This document shows positions 25,674-43,850 of a stretch of DNA of 64,000 bases, piece by piece (position 1 is the first letter of the stretch; each line of letters starts with the position of its first letter). The translations under genes and the position numbers were made by a program. The notes below the pieces were generated by a model. The model saw only the letters and a list, made by a program, of their open reading frames with translations. It was not told the DNA's origin and searched no databases. Source of the stretch: Malania oleifera (lineage: Eukaryota > Streptophyta > Magnoliopsida > Santalales > Ximeniaceae); the NCBI RefSeq assembly GCF_029873635.1, contig NC_080418.1, forward strand, positions 16,453,388 through 16,517,387, written 5' to 3'.

Positions 25674-26199
25674 TTATTTATTTAATTATTTCCAGTGGAA
25701 GCCCAGGTCAGAGGTGAGAGTCACCTGTCCGTGCCAGGTGTCAAGTGGGGACTTTCCTACTCATAATTTTTTATCGTGGGCTTGTTACATAGGAAAACAC
25801 CTCCGGGTGTGTTGTGCGGGTTTTGATTCTATGCGAACATCCCTGCTTTCCATGTTTCCACCTGACACTCAGATAGAACATTAATATGGGATGCCAGCGC
25901 ATACATAAATACGCCACGTTTCAACATATCGCTGGGTGTACTGTACAGATCAGAGCCGTTGATTTCGCGCCACGCGGCAAAGTGGATGCCCCCAAATGTC
26001 GCGAAATTTGATTGCGCGGCACCTGATTGGCGCACCGCACCGTCTCTCTCTATCCCTCTGATCTGATGGGCACAGCGCAGGCGCTAGCGTGCGCAGGGGA
26101 GGGAACGGCGCACGCTACAAAGAGGGTAAAAGAGAAGGTGCGCGTCATCGAGGCACCATTGTAGGAGCTTTGTAGGCCGATCGAGTTGTCTCCTATTTG
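24297..26199. other. intergenic DNA and RABE1 upstream region
   Basis: AT-rich DNA with TA-repeat microsatellites at about 25147-25170 and 25632-25669. From about 25690 it becomes GC-richer, with CACG-type words (for example GCCACGTTTC and CCACGCGGC around 25910-25980), and it probably contains the RABE1 promoter. No TATA box could be assigned with confidence. Confidence 0.5.
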
Positions 26200-26204
26200 G
26201 TAAA

Positions 26205-26209
<5 letters not shown>

Positions 26210-26250
<41 letters not shown>

Positions 26251-26276
26251 GGCTGATCACTTTTGAGTTTCGACAC

Positions 26277-26315
<39 letters not shown>
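26210..26315 (+). repeat. two (CT)n runs in the RABE1 leader
   Basis: Two CT microsatellites of about 17-18 units each, at about 26210-26245 and 26278-26315, are separated by about 32 bases. CT runs in 5' leaders are frequent in plant genes. A reversed telo-box, TAGGGTTT, at 26463-26470 lies just before the start codon. Confidence 0.9.
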
Positions 26316-26320
<5 letters not shown>

Positions 26321-26486
26321 TTCTGATCTGGTGTTTACTTTTGTTAGTTTCTCTGTCTTCTGTCTCTCTCCTGTCTTTCTCTGGCTCGGGATTTCGGTAT
26401 CTATGTAGTTTGATTTTGCTGTATTGTTTGTTCTTTTATGCGCAGAGGGATATTCGAGCTTTTAGGGTTTTCGAAACAGTGCTTCG

Positions 26487-32148
<5,662 letters not shown>

Positions 32149-32967
32149 AGAGGGATTAAGGATACTTACTGGAGTGAGGGCATGTACTGGAGGTGACATT
32201 TGGTCGGTTGAGGGAAAAAAAGGGGGGGGGGGGGGTGTCGGGTGAAGGAAAAACTAATTGTGATGACAGTATGATGAGTGCTTGTAATTTTTCTTACGTT
32301 CCATTCTTTGCAAGCTTGTTTTAGTGTGTGAAAGGTAGTTTTCTATTATTTGAGAAATTTATTTTGTGCCTAACATATTTTCCTACTTTCCCATTTATCA
32401 CGAATTATATTGCTTGGAGACCTCTTTTTGTGGAGGGACACGCCAGTAGAAGCAGTCATCTGTCTCTCCAAAGAATGTTTTTTAAAGTAAATTTTTATTT
32501 TGTAATATTTTTCTGTTAATCTGTTTGTTCCATTCTCGTGCAACACCCGAGCCAAACAACAGGCAAAGTCGAACCTCCTATTGCAAACTGCGTGTTGCTA
32601 CGGTTCAGTCCCAGTGACAATCATCTAGTTGCATGCAGGCCCTAACATTAATAAAAAGAAGATAATAAATGCTTGAATACGAAAAAGATTAAGTGGGAAA
32701 TCTCATCTTTTAATTTCATTCCTTTAATAAAGCCTCATTATTGAAGTAAGCTTTGTTCCTTGGAAAGAACTAAAACAAGGGTGAAAAGTACAGAAGCAGT
32801 TACCATACTCAGCTTTTTTGTTACAATGGAAAACAGAAGCATGTCCTGTGCCGCCCCTCCCCCACCCCACTTCACCCCAATTACCCAAATGAATGGTTAC
32901 CATATCAGATGATTTATCATTGACTCTATGTTCTGAGAGACATTAGATTTGTATTGAAATTTGTCTA
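32149..32967 (+). other. RABE1 3' UTR and downstream intergenic DNA
   Basis: The DNA after the RABE1 stop includes a G-run at 32220-32234. The poly(A) site is not defined. No further gene is seen before the copia insertion at 32968. Confidence 0.5.
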
Positions 32968-33755
32968 TGCTGTCCCAATAAGGTTTAGAATCTTATTTTG
33001 ATATAACAAATTAAGGATACTTAATATTTGGTTAAGTGAAGTTTTAGTACTAAAATATTTTGATAAAGGTTCAAGATCTCAAGTGTTTGAAGAGTTTATT
33101 AAAAGTTTGGACTTAAAGATAGAAGATTTGATGAAGCTAAAGTCTATTGAAGAAAGAAGTCAAGATAGACAAAGAATGGAAGCAAAATGCATGAAAACTT
33201 AGTACTTAGAAAGTATTAGCTTATAAGAAGTCTCATGTAAGTAATTCACGAATTTCAATACAAATGTTTGAAGCTCTTAGGGCCTATATTTTTACTTAGA
33301 GACCTATTTTTGAAAATCATGGAAAATATTTTTTAAAAGTCTCATTTAAGTTTTCCAAGATCAAAGGTTGAAGTGTTGAAATCAAAATTTTTGAAAATTC
33401 ATAAAAGTTGTAAGTTCAGGTGACTAATGTAGTTTGATCAGATGATTGATTTTCTATGCTAACAAAGTTAAGCAAACAGAACTGAGACAGGCGACTGATC
33501 ACTTAGGCTCAGGCGATTGAGTCAACACTGTGTTTCAAAAATTCGCTGAACTGTAAAGGCCCAAGCGATGACCCTCAGGTCACAGTCGACCGACCTTCGT
33601 ATTTTAAAATTTAAATAGCGAGAGAAAGTTTTCAAAATTGATTTCTTGAACTCCAAACTTGGAGAAAACTTGGGAAACATTGCAAGTAACTTGGGGAACA
33701 CGAATGAATGTTTTATTACTCTATAAATACATGTTATTTTCACAAATCAAAATTA
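32968..33755 (+). repeat. copia LTR 1, first half only
   Basis: It aligns base for base with the start of the LTR at 38901, from ATCTTATTTTGAT through to CTATAAATACATGTTATTTT. It then passes directly into pol sequence, so the rest of the LTR, the primer site and gag are absent here. Confidence 0.85.
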
Positions 33756-36745
33756 CCACATTAATGCAAAAGGATAGTGGATATGTCACCTTTGGAGATA
33801 ATGCTAAAGGAAAAATAATCGGCATTAGAAAATTCGATAAAGAACCCTCCTTAACTATTGATGATGTTCTATTGGTAGATGAGTTGAAACATAATCTGCT
33901 TAGCATTAGTCAATTAAGTGATAAAGGATTTGATGTAATCTTTAAACAAGACAAGTGTGTAGTTGAAAACTGAGAAAAACATGATATCTTATTCATTTGA
34001 TAATGAGTATTGCATAAATTTTGAAAAATTGATCTCTCAGGAAGTCACATGCTTAACAACCATGAATGAAACTAGTTGGCTGTGACATAGAAGACTAGGA
34101 TACGCTAGTATGAATTTATTATCTAAATTAGCTAAAAAGAGCTTAGTTAAAGGTCTACCTAGCACTAAGTTTATAAAGGACAAAATTTGTGATGCTTGCC
34201 AACTTGGAAAGTAAACTAAAACAAGTTTTAAAAATAAGAAACACATTTCCATTAGTAGACCCTTGGAACTTATCCACTTAAATTTATTTAGTCCTACTAG
34301 AATACAAAGTTTAGGAGGAAAGCATTATGCTTTCATCATTGTTGATGACTACTCCAGGTTTACTTGGGTACTCTTCTTAGCGTCCAAAGATGAAGCTTGT
34401 AAAATGCTAATAAACTTGTGTAAGAAACTCCAAAACGAAAAGGGGTACGAAGTTCTAAATATCAGAAGTGATCAAGGAAGAGAATTCAAGAATAAAGAAG
34501 TTTAAAAATTCTGTGATGAATTTGGAGTATCTCATAATTTTCCAACACCTCGTACTTCTTAACAAAATGGAGTTGTTGAAAAGAAGAATAGGTCGCTTCA
34601 ATAAATGACTAGGACTATGTTAAATGAACATAATTTACCTAAGTACTTTTAGGCTGAAACGGTAAATACCGCATGTTATGTGATGAATAGAGTCTCTCTC
34701 AGATCAAGCCTTGAGAAGACCCCCTATGAACTTTGGAAAGGAAGAAAACCAAACATATCTTATTTCCACGAATTTGGATGTAAGTGTTTCGTATTAAATG
34801 ATAAATAGGACTTAGGAAAATTTGATGCGAAATCAGATGAAAGAATTTTCTTAGGTTATGCCTTGAATAGTAAAGCCTTTAGAGTCTCTAACAAAAGGAC
34901 CCTCACAATCATATAATCAATTCATGTAACTTTTGATGAAGTAAATCCATTTTCTAAACCATCTGATATTGAAGAAGCTGAAATAAGACAAAGTCTAGAA
35001 GACTTAAAAATTCAAGAAGTAAAATATGAGAATAAGGAATCAAGCTCAACTTCAGATGATTGACCTATAGATCAATTTGAACTACCTAAAGAATGGAAGT
35101 TTGTAAGAAATCACCCAAAGGACCAAATCAGTGGTGAACCCTCACGAGGAGTATCTACTAGATCCTCTTTGAAGAATATGCGTGTTTATTACACATTCCT
35201 ATCTCAGGAGGAACCCAAGAACATAGATGAAACATTAAGTGATGACTCTTGGATAGTAGCTATGCAAGAAGAACAAAATCAGTTTGAAAGAAATAAAGTT
35301 TGGAAACTAGTCCTAGACCTATAGATCATTCAGTAATTGGAACCAAATGGGTATTTAGGAACAAAAAGGATAAAATTGGAATTGTAGTAGGTAACAAGGC
35401 TAGACTTGTAACTTAATGATATAATCAAGAAGAATGAATAGACTACGATGAGACATTTGCTCCTATAGCTAGAATGGAAGCCATAAGAATGTTATTAGTT
35501 TATGCACCTAAAAAAGAATTTAAACTTTATCAAATGGATTTGAAAAGTGCATTCTTAAATGGATTCATAAATAAAGAAGTCTATGTAACACAACCTCCAG
35601 GATTTGAGGATGTTCATTACCCAAATTATGTATTTAGATTAACAAAAGCATTATATGGACTAAAACAAGCTCCAAGAGTTTGGTATGAGCATTTGAGTGG
35701 ATTTCTATTGGAAAATGGCTTTTCTAGAAGAAAAGTGGACAACACTTTGTTTATTCAATCTAAAAATGAAGATATGCTTATTATTCAAATATATGTGGAT
35801 GATATCATATTTGGTGTTACAAACGAAGAACTATGCAAAGACTTTGCAAAGTGTATGTAGGACGAGTTTGGGATGAGCATGATGAGGGAGTCGACTTATT
35901 TTCTTGGACTTCAAATTAAGCAAACTACAAATAGAGCTTTCATAAATCAGTCAAAATACATAAGAGATTTGCTTAAAAAATTAGATATGGAAGGTGGAAA
36001 ACCTTTAGGAACTCCTATGAGTACGTTTATAAATCTTGATAAATATGAAAAAGGAAAACTGGTAGATATGAAATACTACCGAGGTATAATAGGAAGTTTG
36101 CTTTACTTGACAGCCAGTTGACCGGACATTATGTGCAGTGTATGTATGTGCGCCCGGTTTCAAGCAGCCCCTAAGGAATCTCACCATATAGTCGTCAAAA
36201 GAATCTTAAGGTATCTGATCGGTACTATTGAATTAGGTCTATGATATCCTAAAGACAAAGGCTTTGAGATGATTAGCTATTCAGATGCTGACTATGCTAG
36301 ATGTAAGATTGATCGAAAAAGCACAAGTGGTACTTGCCACTTCCTAGGTAGATCTCTTGTGTCTTGGTTATCCAAGAAACAAAATTCAGGAACTCTATCT
36401 ACTGCGGAAGTTGAGTACGTGGCAGCATGTAGCTGTTGTGCACAAACTCTCTATATAAAGCAACAATTAAAGGATTTTAATTTGGAGTATTCAACTATAC
36501 CTATAAAATGTGAGAATACAAGTGCCATCAACATCTCTGAAAATCCCATATCTCATTCAAGAACCAAGCATATTGATATTAGGCATCATTTCTTGAGAGA
36601 TCATGTGCAAAAAGAAGATATTACACTTGAATTTGTGAATACAAGTGATTAATGGGCTGATATCTTCACAAAACCTCTTCTCGAGGATAGATTCATTTTG
36701 ATAAGATGTGAATTAGGATTATTACATAGTAGAGAAGTAGTCTAA
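33755..36745 (+). pseudogene. copia pol remnant (protease end, integrase, RT, RNase H)
   Basis: Order of parts: protease end and GAG-pre-integrase region (33755-34220, with DELKHNLLSISQL), integrase core (34260-34900, with FIIVDDYSRFTW and RSDQGREF), reverse transcriptase (about 35210-36120, with QMDLKSAFLNG, ALYGLKQAPRVWY and the YVDD box), and RNase H (36269-36700, with SDADYARCKIDRKSTSG and TKHIDIRHHFLRDH). Integrase before RT is the copia order. The region is a fossil with many breaks. Confidence 0.88.
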
Positions 36746-36774
36746 AGAAGGAAAAATTGAATGAGTGTGAAGTC

Positions 36775-37181
36775 AGCAAGTGGCGTCAGGCGACTGACAA
36801 TCAATTCACAGTCGACTGAGCACTCTATGACTTGCTAAAATTCTTAGGTCCAGTAAGGTTAGGTGACTAACACTCTCAAGCACAGTCGATTGAATCGCTA
36901 CTTTTTGGTAAAAATTCAAATAATCAAAATTGTCAGGCGATTGACTCCTTAATTTCAGTTGACTGACTGACGGCGGTTTATATACTTAACTGTGCGAAGC
37001 CCTAATTTTTCAAAACCTCAGTCCACTGACCCTATTTGACCTCTCCTCTAAACTCTTTCCTCCTTCATCTACCAACCTTCCCTTACTCAAAATCCTCTGA
37101 TTAATCTCTAAAATACATCCTTCTATTTCATTCCCACCAGATTTTCAAGGATTTCATTGATTCTTCTTTCTCGGAATCATC
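36775..37181 (+). promoter_or_regulatory. putative internal promoter ahead of the accessory ORF
   Basis: Between the end of pol and the accessory ORF lie several CAGGCGACTGA, CAGTCGACTGA and CAGTCGATTGA variants (about 36785-36970), then TTTATATAC at about 36977-36985, then a C/T-rich leader to an ATG at 37182. The same motif and a TATAAATAC box form the promoter part of this element's LTR. The other copia element repeats this layout at the same distance from its ORF. The promoter role is inferred. Confidence 0.5.
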
Positions 37182-38312
37182 ATGCCTAGAGCGAAAACTA
37201 CTGCAAACATAGGCTCTACTTCTGGGAAGGATGACAGTAACAACATAGAGCAATGACTTGTGACTCCACACGTGAAGAAACTATACAGAGACCATCTTCG
37301 ATCAACAGAACTTATTTTTGGTAAGGTCTTAGATATGACTTTCTTTGAAGAAGACTTTCCCGCCATTTTACCCATGTTCAGAACTTTAGGTTGGAAAAAG
37401 TTTATTACTTATCAAGCAAAAGGACTATATCCAAACTTGGTTAAAATTTTTTATGCAAATATTGTTAAAGGAGACATGGTAACTTTTATTAAAGTTATGG
37501 GGAAATCAATTGCTCTCACTCCATAGTTAACAACAATTTTAAATATCAATCAAGGTGAGTTTGAGTGTCCATCTTTTGGACAATCTTGGATTATGGCACA
37601 AGATTTCTCCCTTGAAGAATTTTTACCACTAGTCATGTCTGAGGAACCTGTCTATTTTGGTCATCCTCCATTATACAAACAACTTAACCTTTATGCACAA
37701 ATCCTACAGAAGCTCATTACGTACAACATTTTGCCTCGAGTAGGATCACATGACTACGTTTCTTATTTAGATTGTTTTGTCATGTGGTGCTTACTCAAAG
37801 GGAAAAAACTTGACTTACCAAACTTGATTCTCAAATGGATGATCTCTAGAGAAGAAGCTTGTAGAGTAATTCTTCCATATGGTGGCATTCTGAATCTTGT
37901 TTTTGCACATCTTTGCGGAGCCACTCCTTCCACCATTTTCATAAAGAGAACCCATTATGACATTTTTTCTGCTAGAACACTTAAGCAAATGGGTGATGAG
38001 AAACATTATCAAGGATGGTTTCCTAAATTTAATCGAAGATGACAACAAGCTCAGGAACACCAACCACCTGTTAAGCAACTAGCTCAGCAACCTGGTGATG
38101 CACCTTCATGGTTTCTTGCCTATCATAAGCAATTCACTGATTTTCATGGAGAAATGAGATCTGGTTTAAATTCGCTTTAGGCGAATTATGCATCTCTTCA
38201 GGATAATTTTACCTCTCTTGATCAAAGACTTGGCCGAATTGAACTACATATGGCCGGTTCATCTTCTTCACGTGAAAAAGCTCCAATGGAGATAAATTCT
38301 GGTGATGCTGAC

Positions 38313-38343
<31 letters not shown>

Positions 38344-38360
38344 ATGGAGTTGATGCTTAG
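37182..38360 (+). pseudogene. accessory ORF of the copia element (broken)
   Basis: A non-pol coding remnant downstream of RNase H, in the place where SIRE-type elements carry an extra ORF. It resembles the plant-only domain often labelled putative plant transposon protein; the function is unknown. Recognisable stretches are RSTELIFGKVLDMTFFEEDF, YQAKGLYPNLVKIFYANIV and YLDCFVMWCLLKGKKLDLP, and there is an acidic Glu/Asp-rich tail. I see no envelope signature such as a signal peptide or clear membrane anchor. The homologous ORF in the element at 47787 starts with the same MPR(T/A)KTT leader. It has a few breaks. Confidence 0.75.
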
Positions 38361-38900
38361 ATGATTTACTTAGCTTAAACAAACTTTGGACAATATATGC
38401 ATTAGATACAATTTTTTTTTTTTTAACTCTTTTGATTTATTCTCATTTTTTATTTTTTGGATTTCTTGCTTATTTTATTCTGCATGATGAATAGTAATTA
38501 TTTGTTTTGTGCTTATACTGGGCCCATACATTCGACTTTGTATGTGTTTATTGATAGCATTCTCTTTTTGATTGATGTCAAAAGGGGGAGATATTTTGGA
38601 CAAAATTGAGCATGATTATGATAATTGACATTGCTGATATTATATTGATGAGCATGAAAATTGAAATTGATGAAATATGAATTGAGAAATTAGCATGACA
38701 TTGATGATTTTGAAATATGAGCTTGAATTGAATTTGATGAGCTAAAACTGAGTTTGATGACTGAGTTTGATGAAATCTGAAGATATAAATAATTTTTTAA
38801 TTTACAAATTTTGTTAAGATTACGCTTATTGTAAGGGGAAATCTTATTAAGGCTTACTCATTTTTTCTTCTTATTTTTTTATCATAAAAAATGGGGAGAT

Positions 38901-40614
38901 TATTGGCCGAACAAGACTGAAAATCTTATTTTGATGATAACAAATTAAGAGCACTTAATATATTTGGTTAAGTGAAGTTTCAGGGTTAAAATGTTTTGAT
39001 AAAGGATCAAAATCTCAAGTGTTTGAAGAGTTTATTAAAAGCTTGGACTTAAAGATGGAAGATCTGATGAAGCTAAAGTCTATTGAAGAAAGAAGTCAAG
39101 ATAGACACAAAGAATGGAAGCAAAATGTATGAAGACTTGGTGCTTAGAAAGTGTTAGCTTATAAGAAGTCTCATATAAGTACTTCACGATTTTAATACAA
39201 ATGTTTGAAGCTCTTAGGACCTATATTTTGATTTAGAAACCTATTTTTAAAAACCATGGAAAATATTTTTTAAAAGTCTCATTTAAGTTTTTCAAGATCA
39301 AAGGTTAAAGTTTTGAAATCAAAGTTTTTGAAAATTCATAAAAGTTGTAAGCTTAGGCGACTAATGTAGTTTGATCAGGTGACTAACCTTTTTACATTGA
39401 CAAAGTTAAGCAAACAGAACCGAGACAAGTGACCGATCACTTAGGCTCAAGCGACCGACCCTCAGGTCACAGTTGACCGACCTTCATATTTTAAAATTTA
39501 AAAAATGAGAGAAAATTTTCAAAATTGATTTCTTGAACTCCAAACTTGGAGAAAACTTGGGAAACATTGCAAGCAACTTAGGGAACACGAATGAATGCTT
39601 CATTACTCTATAAATACATGTTATTTTCACAAATTAAATACAACAATCACAACAATCAAACATATATATCTTGAGAATTCAAAATTCCCTACTGAAATAT
39701 TTTCTCAAGTTCTTGCTGCACTTGTGCTGATTTAACTCACGGTTTCTAATCGTTTCTACTGAGATTTTCAAATCAAATTAGAACCATGGTGATATATATT
39801 TGAGCTTCATTCATTTATATTGTTTATTGTTGAATTATCTTGTATTTAAATTGTACAAATCTGCTTTAACTGAGAGTTTTTCTTGTACAAACCAAAGTTG
39901 TTCTTATTTCTTGTTTTCTTGACGATTTAGGGGGATATTCTTGTTAGAGAGATATCTCCACTTCATAAGGAGAGAGGTTGTAACTTTGCCTAATAAAAAA
40001 GTTGAAAAGGAAAATCTTTATAGCAGTTGCTTGGAGTAAGGATGTAGGCTGCTGACCGAACCTTGTAAAAATCTAGTCTATAGCTCTTTCTCCCTACTCT
40101 CTTTAATTTACTACAAGTATATAATCTACGTGTATGATTATTAAATACTTATTGCACATTGGAAGCTTTTGAAATACTAAGTATGATTCATATTTGAAAT
40201 CAACACATTATCTTATTGATTGTTGGTTGGTTTAAATTAAGAAGTAATATTGAATATTGATTTTAAATATCACAAACTAAAGTTGATTTTTGTTAAATTA
40301 ATCAAAGGGAAGTTTAAGGCTTTACAAAATCAAATCTTTGAATTGTAACTATTCATTGTGTAAGAAAAATTTGATTTTGAATAATTGAAATTCTGAGATT
40401 TTAATCAAGCTGGTCTTTAACATTATAAAAGACCGAACTTGGATTGATTGTTGACTAAACTTCAAAGGATTGTTGATCAATATTATTTTGTTTGTGTGAT
40501 TGCTAAATATTTATTTGTTAGGTTAATACTTAACTAAGAAATTTATAGAACAAAGTTATAAAAAAATTATAAAAACTCAATTCACCCCCCCTCTTGGGAG
40601 TATTCCTAAATTCA
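38901..40614 (+). repeat. copia LTR 2, complete (1.71 kb)
   Basis: It starts right after the purine tract AAAAAATGGGGAGAT and ends CTCTTGGGAGTATTCC...TTCA. It is followed by a primer-binding-like sequence, TTGGCATCAGAGC (about 40618-40630), complementary in type to initiator Met tRNA. The TATA-like TATAAATACATG is near 39610. The AGGCGACTAA / AAGCGACCGACC motif cluster (about 39355-39480) precedes it. Confidence 0.85.
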
Positions 40615-40850
40615 TAATTGGCATCAGAGCGCCAGGTTATAGTAAATCTTAATCTAAAAGTTACATAAAGATTCCTATGGCACACCTAGGTGTATCTCCC
40701 TTTGCCAAGGGTCAGTCCTCTTCTAGATCATCTATCTTCTGCGGTGTTAATTACACCTTCTGGAAATAGCGAATGAGAATCTATTTGCAAACCATAAATT
40801 AGAAAGCTTGAAAAGTAGTCACACATGGTGACATCATCCCCATTAAAACC
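40615..40850 (+). pseudogene. primer-binding site and start of copia gag
   Basis: The segment matches the start of the internal region of the copia element at 49643-49830: primer site, short leader, then the gag beginning with MRIYLQTI-like sequence. Only about 230 bases remain before the sequence joins the tail of a third LTR. Fossil. Confidence 0.7.
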
Positions 40851-40881
40851 CATTTCACCCCCCTGTATTCCTAAATTATCA
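40851..40881 (+). repeat. copia LTR 3, last ~30 bases only
   Basis: TTCACCCCCCTGTATTCC then TAAATTATCA matches the tail of LTR 2 with a small gap, and is followed directly by GTCTA, the partner of the duplication at the left end of the unit. This makes it the true right end of the insertion. Confidence 0.72.
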
Positions 40882-40886
40882 GTCTA

Positions 40887-41300
40887 AATCCACCAAAAAT
40901 TCAAATCCAAGGTCTAAAATATATGTTCCAAATGTAGCATGAGGAGGAATTCAACTCAACACCTCTTTCACCATAGACCTTCATCTCAAAAGCAATAAAG
41001 TGAAGTTCAATACATACATTGGGTATGCCAAGAGTTGTCACTCTTTTAAATTGTTATTTTTCCAACAATAGTCTTCATCTAACCAACCTAAAAAAACTTC
41101 AAAATTTTACATCATCAACTAGTTGTGCATCAAAAAGAAAAACAAGGAAAAAGAAAAAAAGAAGAGCAAGTTTCCCACTGGGAAATATCATTATATACCC
41201 AGTACATTATTTATCAAAATAAATATATGCTTCTATGCACATAGAGGAGACTACTCTACATTACATCTTTGATTAATACTCATTTTTACCGTACTCAAGT
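40887..41300. other. intergenic DNA and 3' UTR of the TDBD gene
   Basis: AT-rich DNA between the copia element and the stop codon of the minus-strand gene. No other feature is supported. Confidence 0.4.
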
Positions 41301-43050
41301 TCATAGGTTCATTTCATCCTTCCCATAGATACGCTGAAGCTCACGTGTAGCTGCTAGGAATGATTCTGAAGACGAGGAGGAAAAAAGCAGGTGAGTTGGA
41401 AAACTACTTGAGAACTGTAAATAAAGCCTCCAATTGCCAGAAGACACGGAGACTTCATGACTGTCTAAAACCAAAAGAGGCAACAATTCAAACAAATAAT
41501 TGCCATTACCTTTCCAAATGCGGAAGGATTTCTGGTTGATTGGTGCACCAAATACAGTTTGAATTGCATCAAATAACTTGCTCTCAGGGGTGCTCCTTAA
41601 TTCTTGGACAATCTGATAGATTGTCTTCCCATTCTCAAAGTATATATGATTGTTTGGGTGTTTTGTTTTGCAACCAGCATGACGCTCAAACTCATAAGCA
41701 TTCAGCACCTTAAAACAAAAGTGCATTTGATTCATGAGTAAGATCTACGGACATGACTTCAAAACATTCAATTCATCAATAAGATCCACAAAGTAACCTT
41801 TAACAAAGTTGAAACCGGTGTGTGACACACCTTGGATAAATTACATGATTGACACCCACAGAGATAGCCTGAACCTTTAATAATACCACGGAGCTCCTTG
41901 TTACATGCAGGGAAATTACCATGTCATTGAAAGAGAAAATGTCAATTAGAAATGAATCTAAAAAACCAATATGTACCTGTCGTGACAAGGAGACATACTT
42001 CACAGGAACACCATCAAGCATGCCGGTTGATATCAAGCTTCTGACATTTGATGGAAAGCTGTTTGGAGCTTCTTTCTTGGGCATTTTAAATTCAGATTTA
42101 TTCTTGGAAATAGATTCTGGTCTTGATTTAGCAGCCAGAGTAGCACTCATAACTGCATTGGCGTCAGATGCATTGAGCTCTTTGTTGCTGGCTGTTTCCA
42201 ATATTTGAACTGAAGATTGATTATATAAGAGGTCACAGCTGCCTCCTGGCCCAGGCAAAGGGATACTGGTTTCAATATGAAAACCATCATATGGTATTAT
42301 ATTGCTATCCTCTTTGTAAGTGTTAGCCACTGATAAAGTATTGTGACATCCTTTATCAAAGGACGGGCTTATTGTCCTGATCTGGGCATCATCCCTGCTG
42401 CAGTTATGACCCATTAATGCCACAGAGTCATCCTCACTGCTGTAGGCCTGTCCAATTGATATAAAACTGCTCTCATTCACCCTGTTATGGGCTTGACCTG
42501 AGGATGTGCCACTGGAAATTTCCCTGTTATAAACATGTTCCTTTGGTGAATACACATCGTTCTCAGAGTCCTTCACCTGATTAACTTTAATTTTTCTAAT
42601 TCCTCCATAACTGAGAGATGTTTCAGAATTACCTACAGCATGAGATATGGATAAACCAACAGATGAGTCATTTACAAATGGCTCATCAATCCCTTTTCTT
42701 CCAATATTTAAGCTATCTGTTCCAACAGGGGAAACATTCCTTTCGGAGAAATAGACAGACCTGGTTGTATCAGATCCAAGCAACCGATCCATGAATTGGT
42801 TAGGGACTGGCTGAAAACCAGAAACATGCTCCCAGGAAGGAACACTTGCATTTGGCATTCCTGAAGTTAGATTAGTGTTTAAGGCTTGCACAGCTTGCTT
42901 CTTGTTGGGAAACAGCTCTGATTCAGTAGCATCAATGAACCATTGGTGAGAACGCTTTGGTTCAATTTTCGAAGGGTTATCAAATGCTGCATCTCCATCA
43001 TTCAAATTTTCAACGCCCTTTGCAACCCAAAAGCCCTTGTTCTGGAAAGA
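41301..43050 (-). CDS. Tify-domain-binding-domain (TDBD) protein
   Basis: Four minus-strand coding exons with GT-AG borders: 43050-41977 (358 codons), 41896-41831 (22 codons), 41708-41510 and 41365-41301, giving about 467 residues plus the initiator. The C-terminal part carries the TDBD core in order: GVPVKYVSLSRQ, ELRGIIKGSGYLCGCQSCNL, VLNAYEFERHAGCKTKHPNN and HIYFENGKTIYQIVQEL, ending REL QRIYGKDEMNL. The conserved Cys and His residues (CGCQSC, then H and C) are all present. The N-terminal 330 residues are polar and low in known domains, starting SFQNKGFW. Relatives are plant nuclear proteins of poorly known role; the same domain occurs in the chromatin regulator IDM1, but no PHD or acetyltransferase domain is seen here. 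The large exon begins at a splice acceptor in phase 0, so the initiator Met is probably in an upstream exon. An alternative start at 43065 would need an unspliced intron. Confidence 0.88.
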
Positions 43051-43850
43051 CTGCCAAGCAATCATTCAGCATTGGAATACTCCCAGCAGAAGATTGTAAG
43101 ATTTTAACTATTATTATTTCTTTTGTGGTTGGTGGGTGGCCGGTGGAAAATGGGGGAGACTAATAGAAGTCAGTTCATCCCGCAAAAAGTTTCTTTTCAC
43201 AGGTTAACAAAATGACAGTAAGCATTCGGAGAACAAGGAACACAACCTCTGTGTCTCCATAATCTAATCATTAAAATATAAAAACCTGATCTTTAAAGAC
43301 AGAAGGGCAATAAAAAATAATCAAAATGAACCGAAACTGCCAAAGAATGGTTATAAAATAACAAAATAGCATTGGGAGGGAGGAGAATGAAAGCCATCTC
43401 ATTAAACCCAATGTGTGTGTGTGTCTATATAACAGCTCATAAATCCTAAATTCTAACCATTGTTGACTTATAACGCAAGTTGCTCGCCCAAAAACATTGA
43501 CAATTGTTATAATGCCATTTGACATTCCTGAAGCCACTGTTTAGAATAATGTTATTGAGTCGTTAAACAAGCATGAGCTGATCACTTTACAGTCCCACTG
43601 AGCACATAGTTCCTCAAGTTGAAGGTGCCTAAGCAATTGGTGAATCTTTTTCATTTTAGTATCTGCCATACGATCCTAATTATAATCACTGCTTTTCAGA
43701 ATAACTGCAATCTTCAAAGAATCGAAGTAAAAAAAAGTAACAACATGTCAATGAACAACGACAATACTGAATCTGGAACTGAAACTTGGTCGTACTAATA
43801 AACATTAATAAACAAACACAAAAAAGGAAATTTATAAACCCTCTTCCCCC

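Larger units (their letters stand above)
32968..40881 (+). mobile_element. copia (SIRE-like) element with parts of three LTRs, TSD GTCTA
   Basis: A perfect 5 bp repeat, GTCTA, bounds the whole unit (32963-32967 and 40882-40886). In order it holds the first part of an LTR (32968-about 33755), a pol region, a promoter-like spacer, an accessory ORF, a complete LTR (38901-40614), a primer-binding site and short gag start, and finally only the last 30 or so bases of a third LTR. Internal sequence is missing on both sides. The RT box YVDDIIFG and the long LTRs place it near the SIRE lineage. Its coding regions are broken, with roughly ten or more breaks. Confidence 0.82.
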
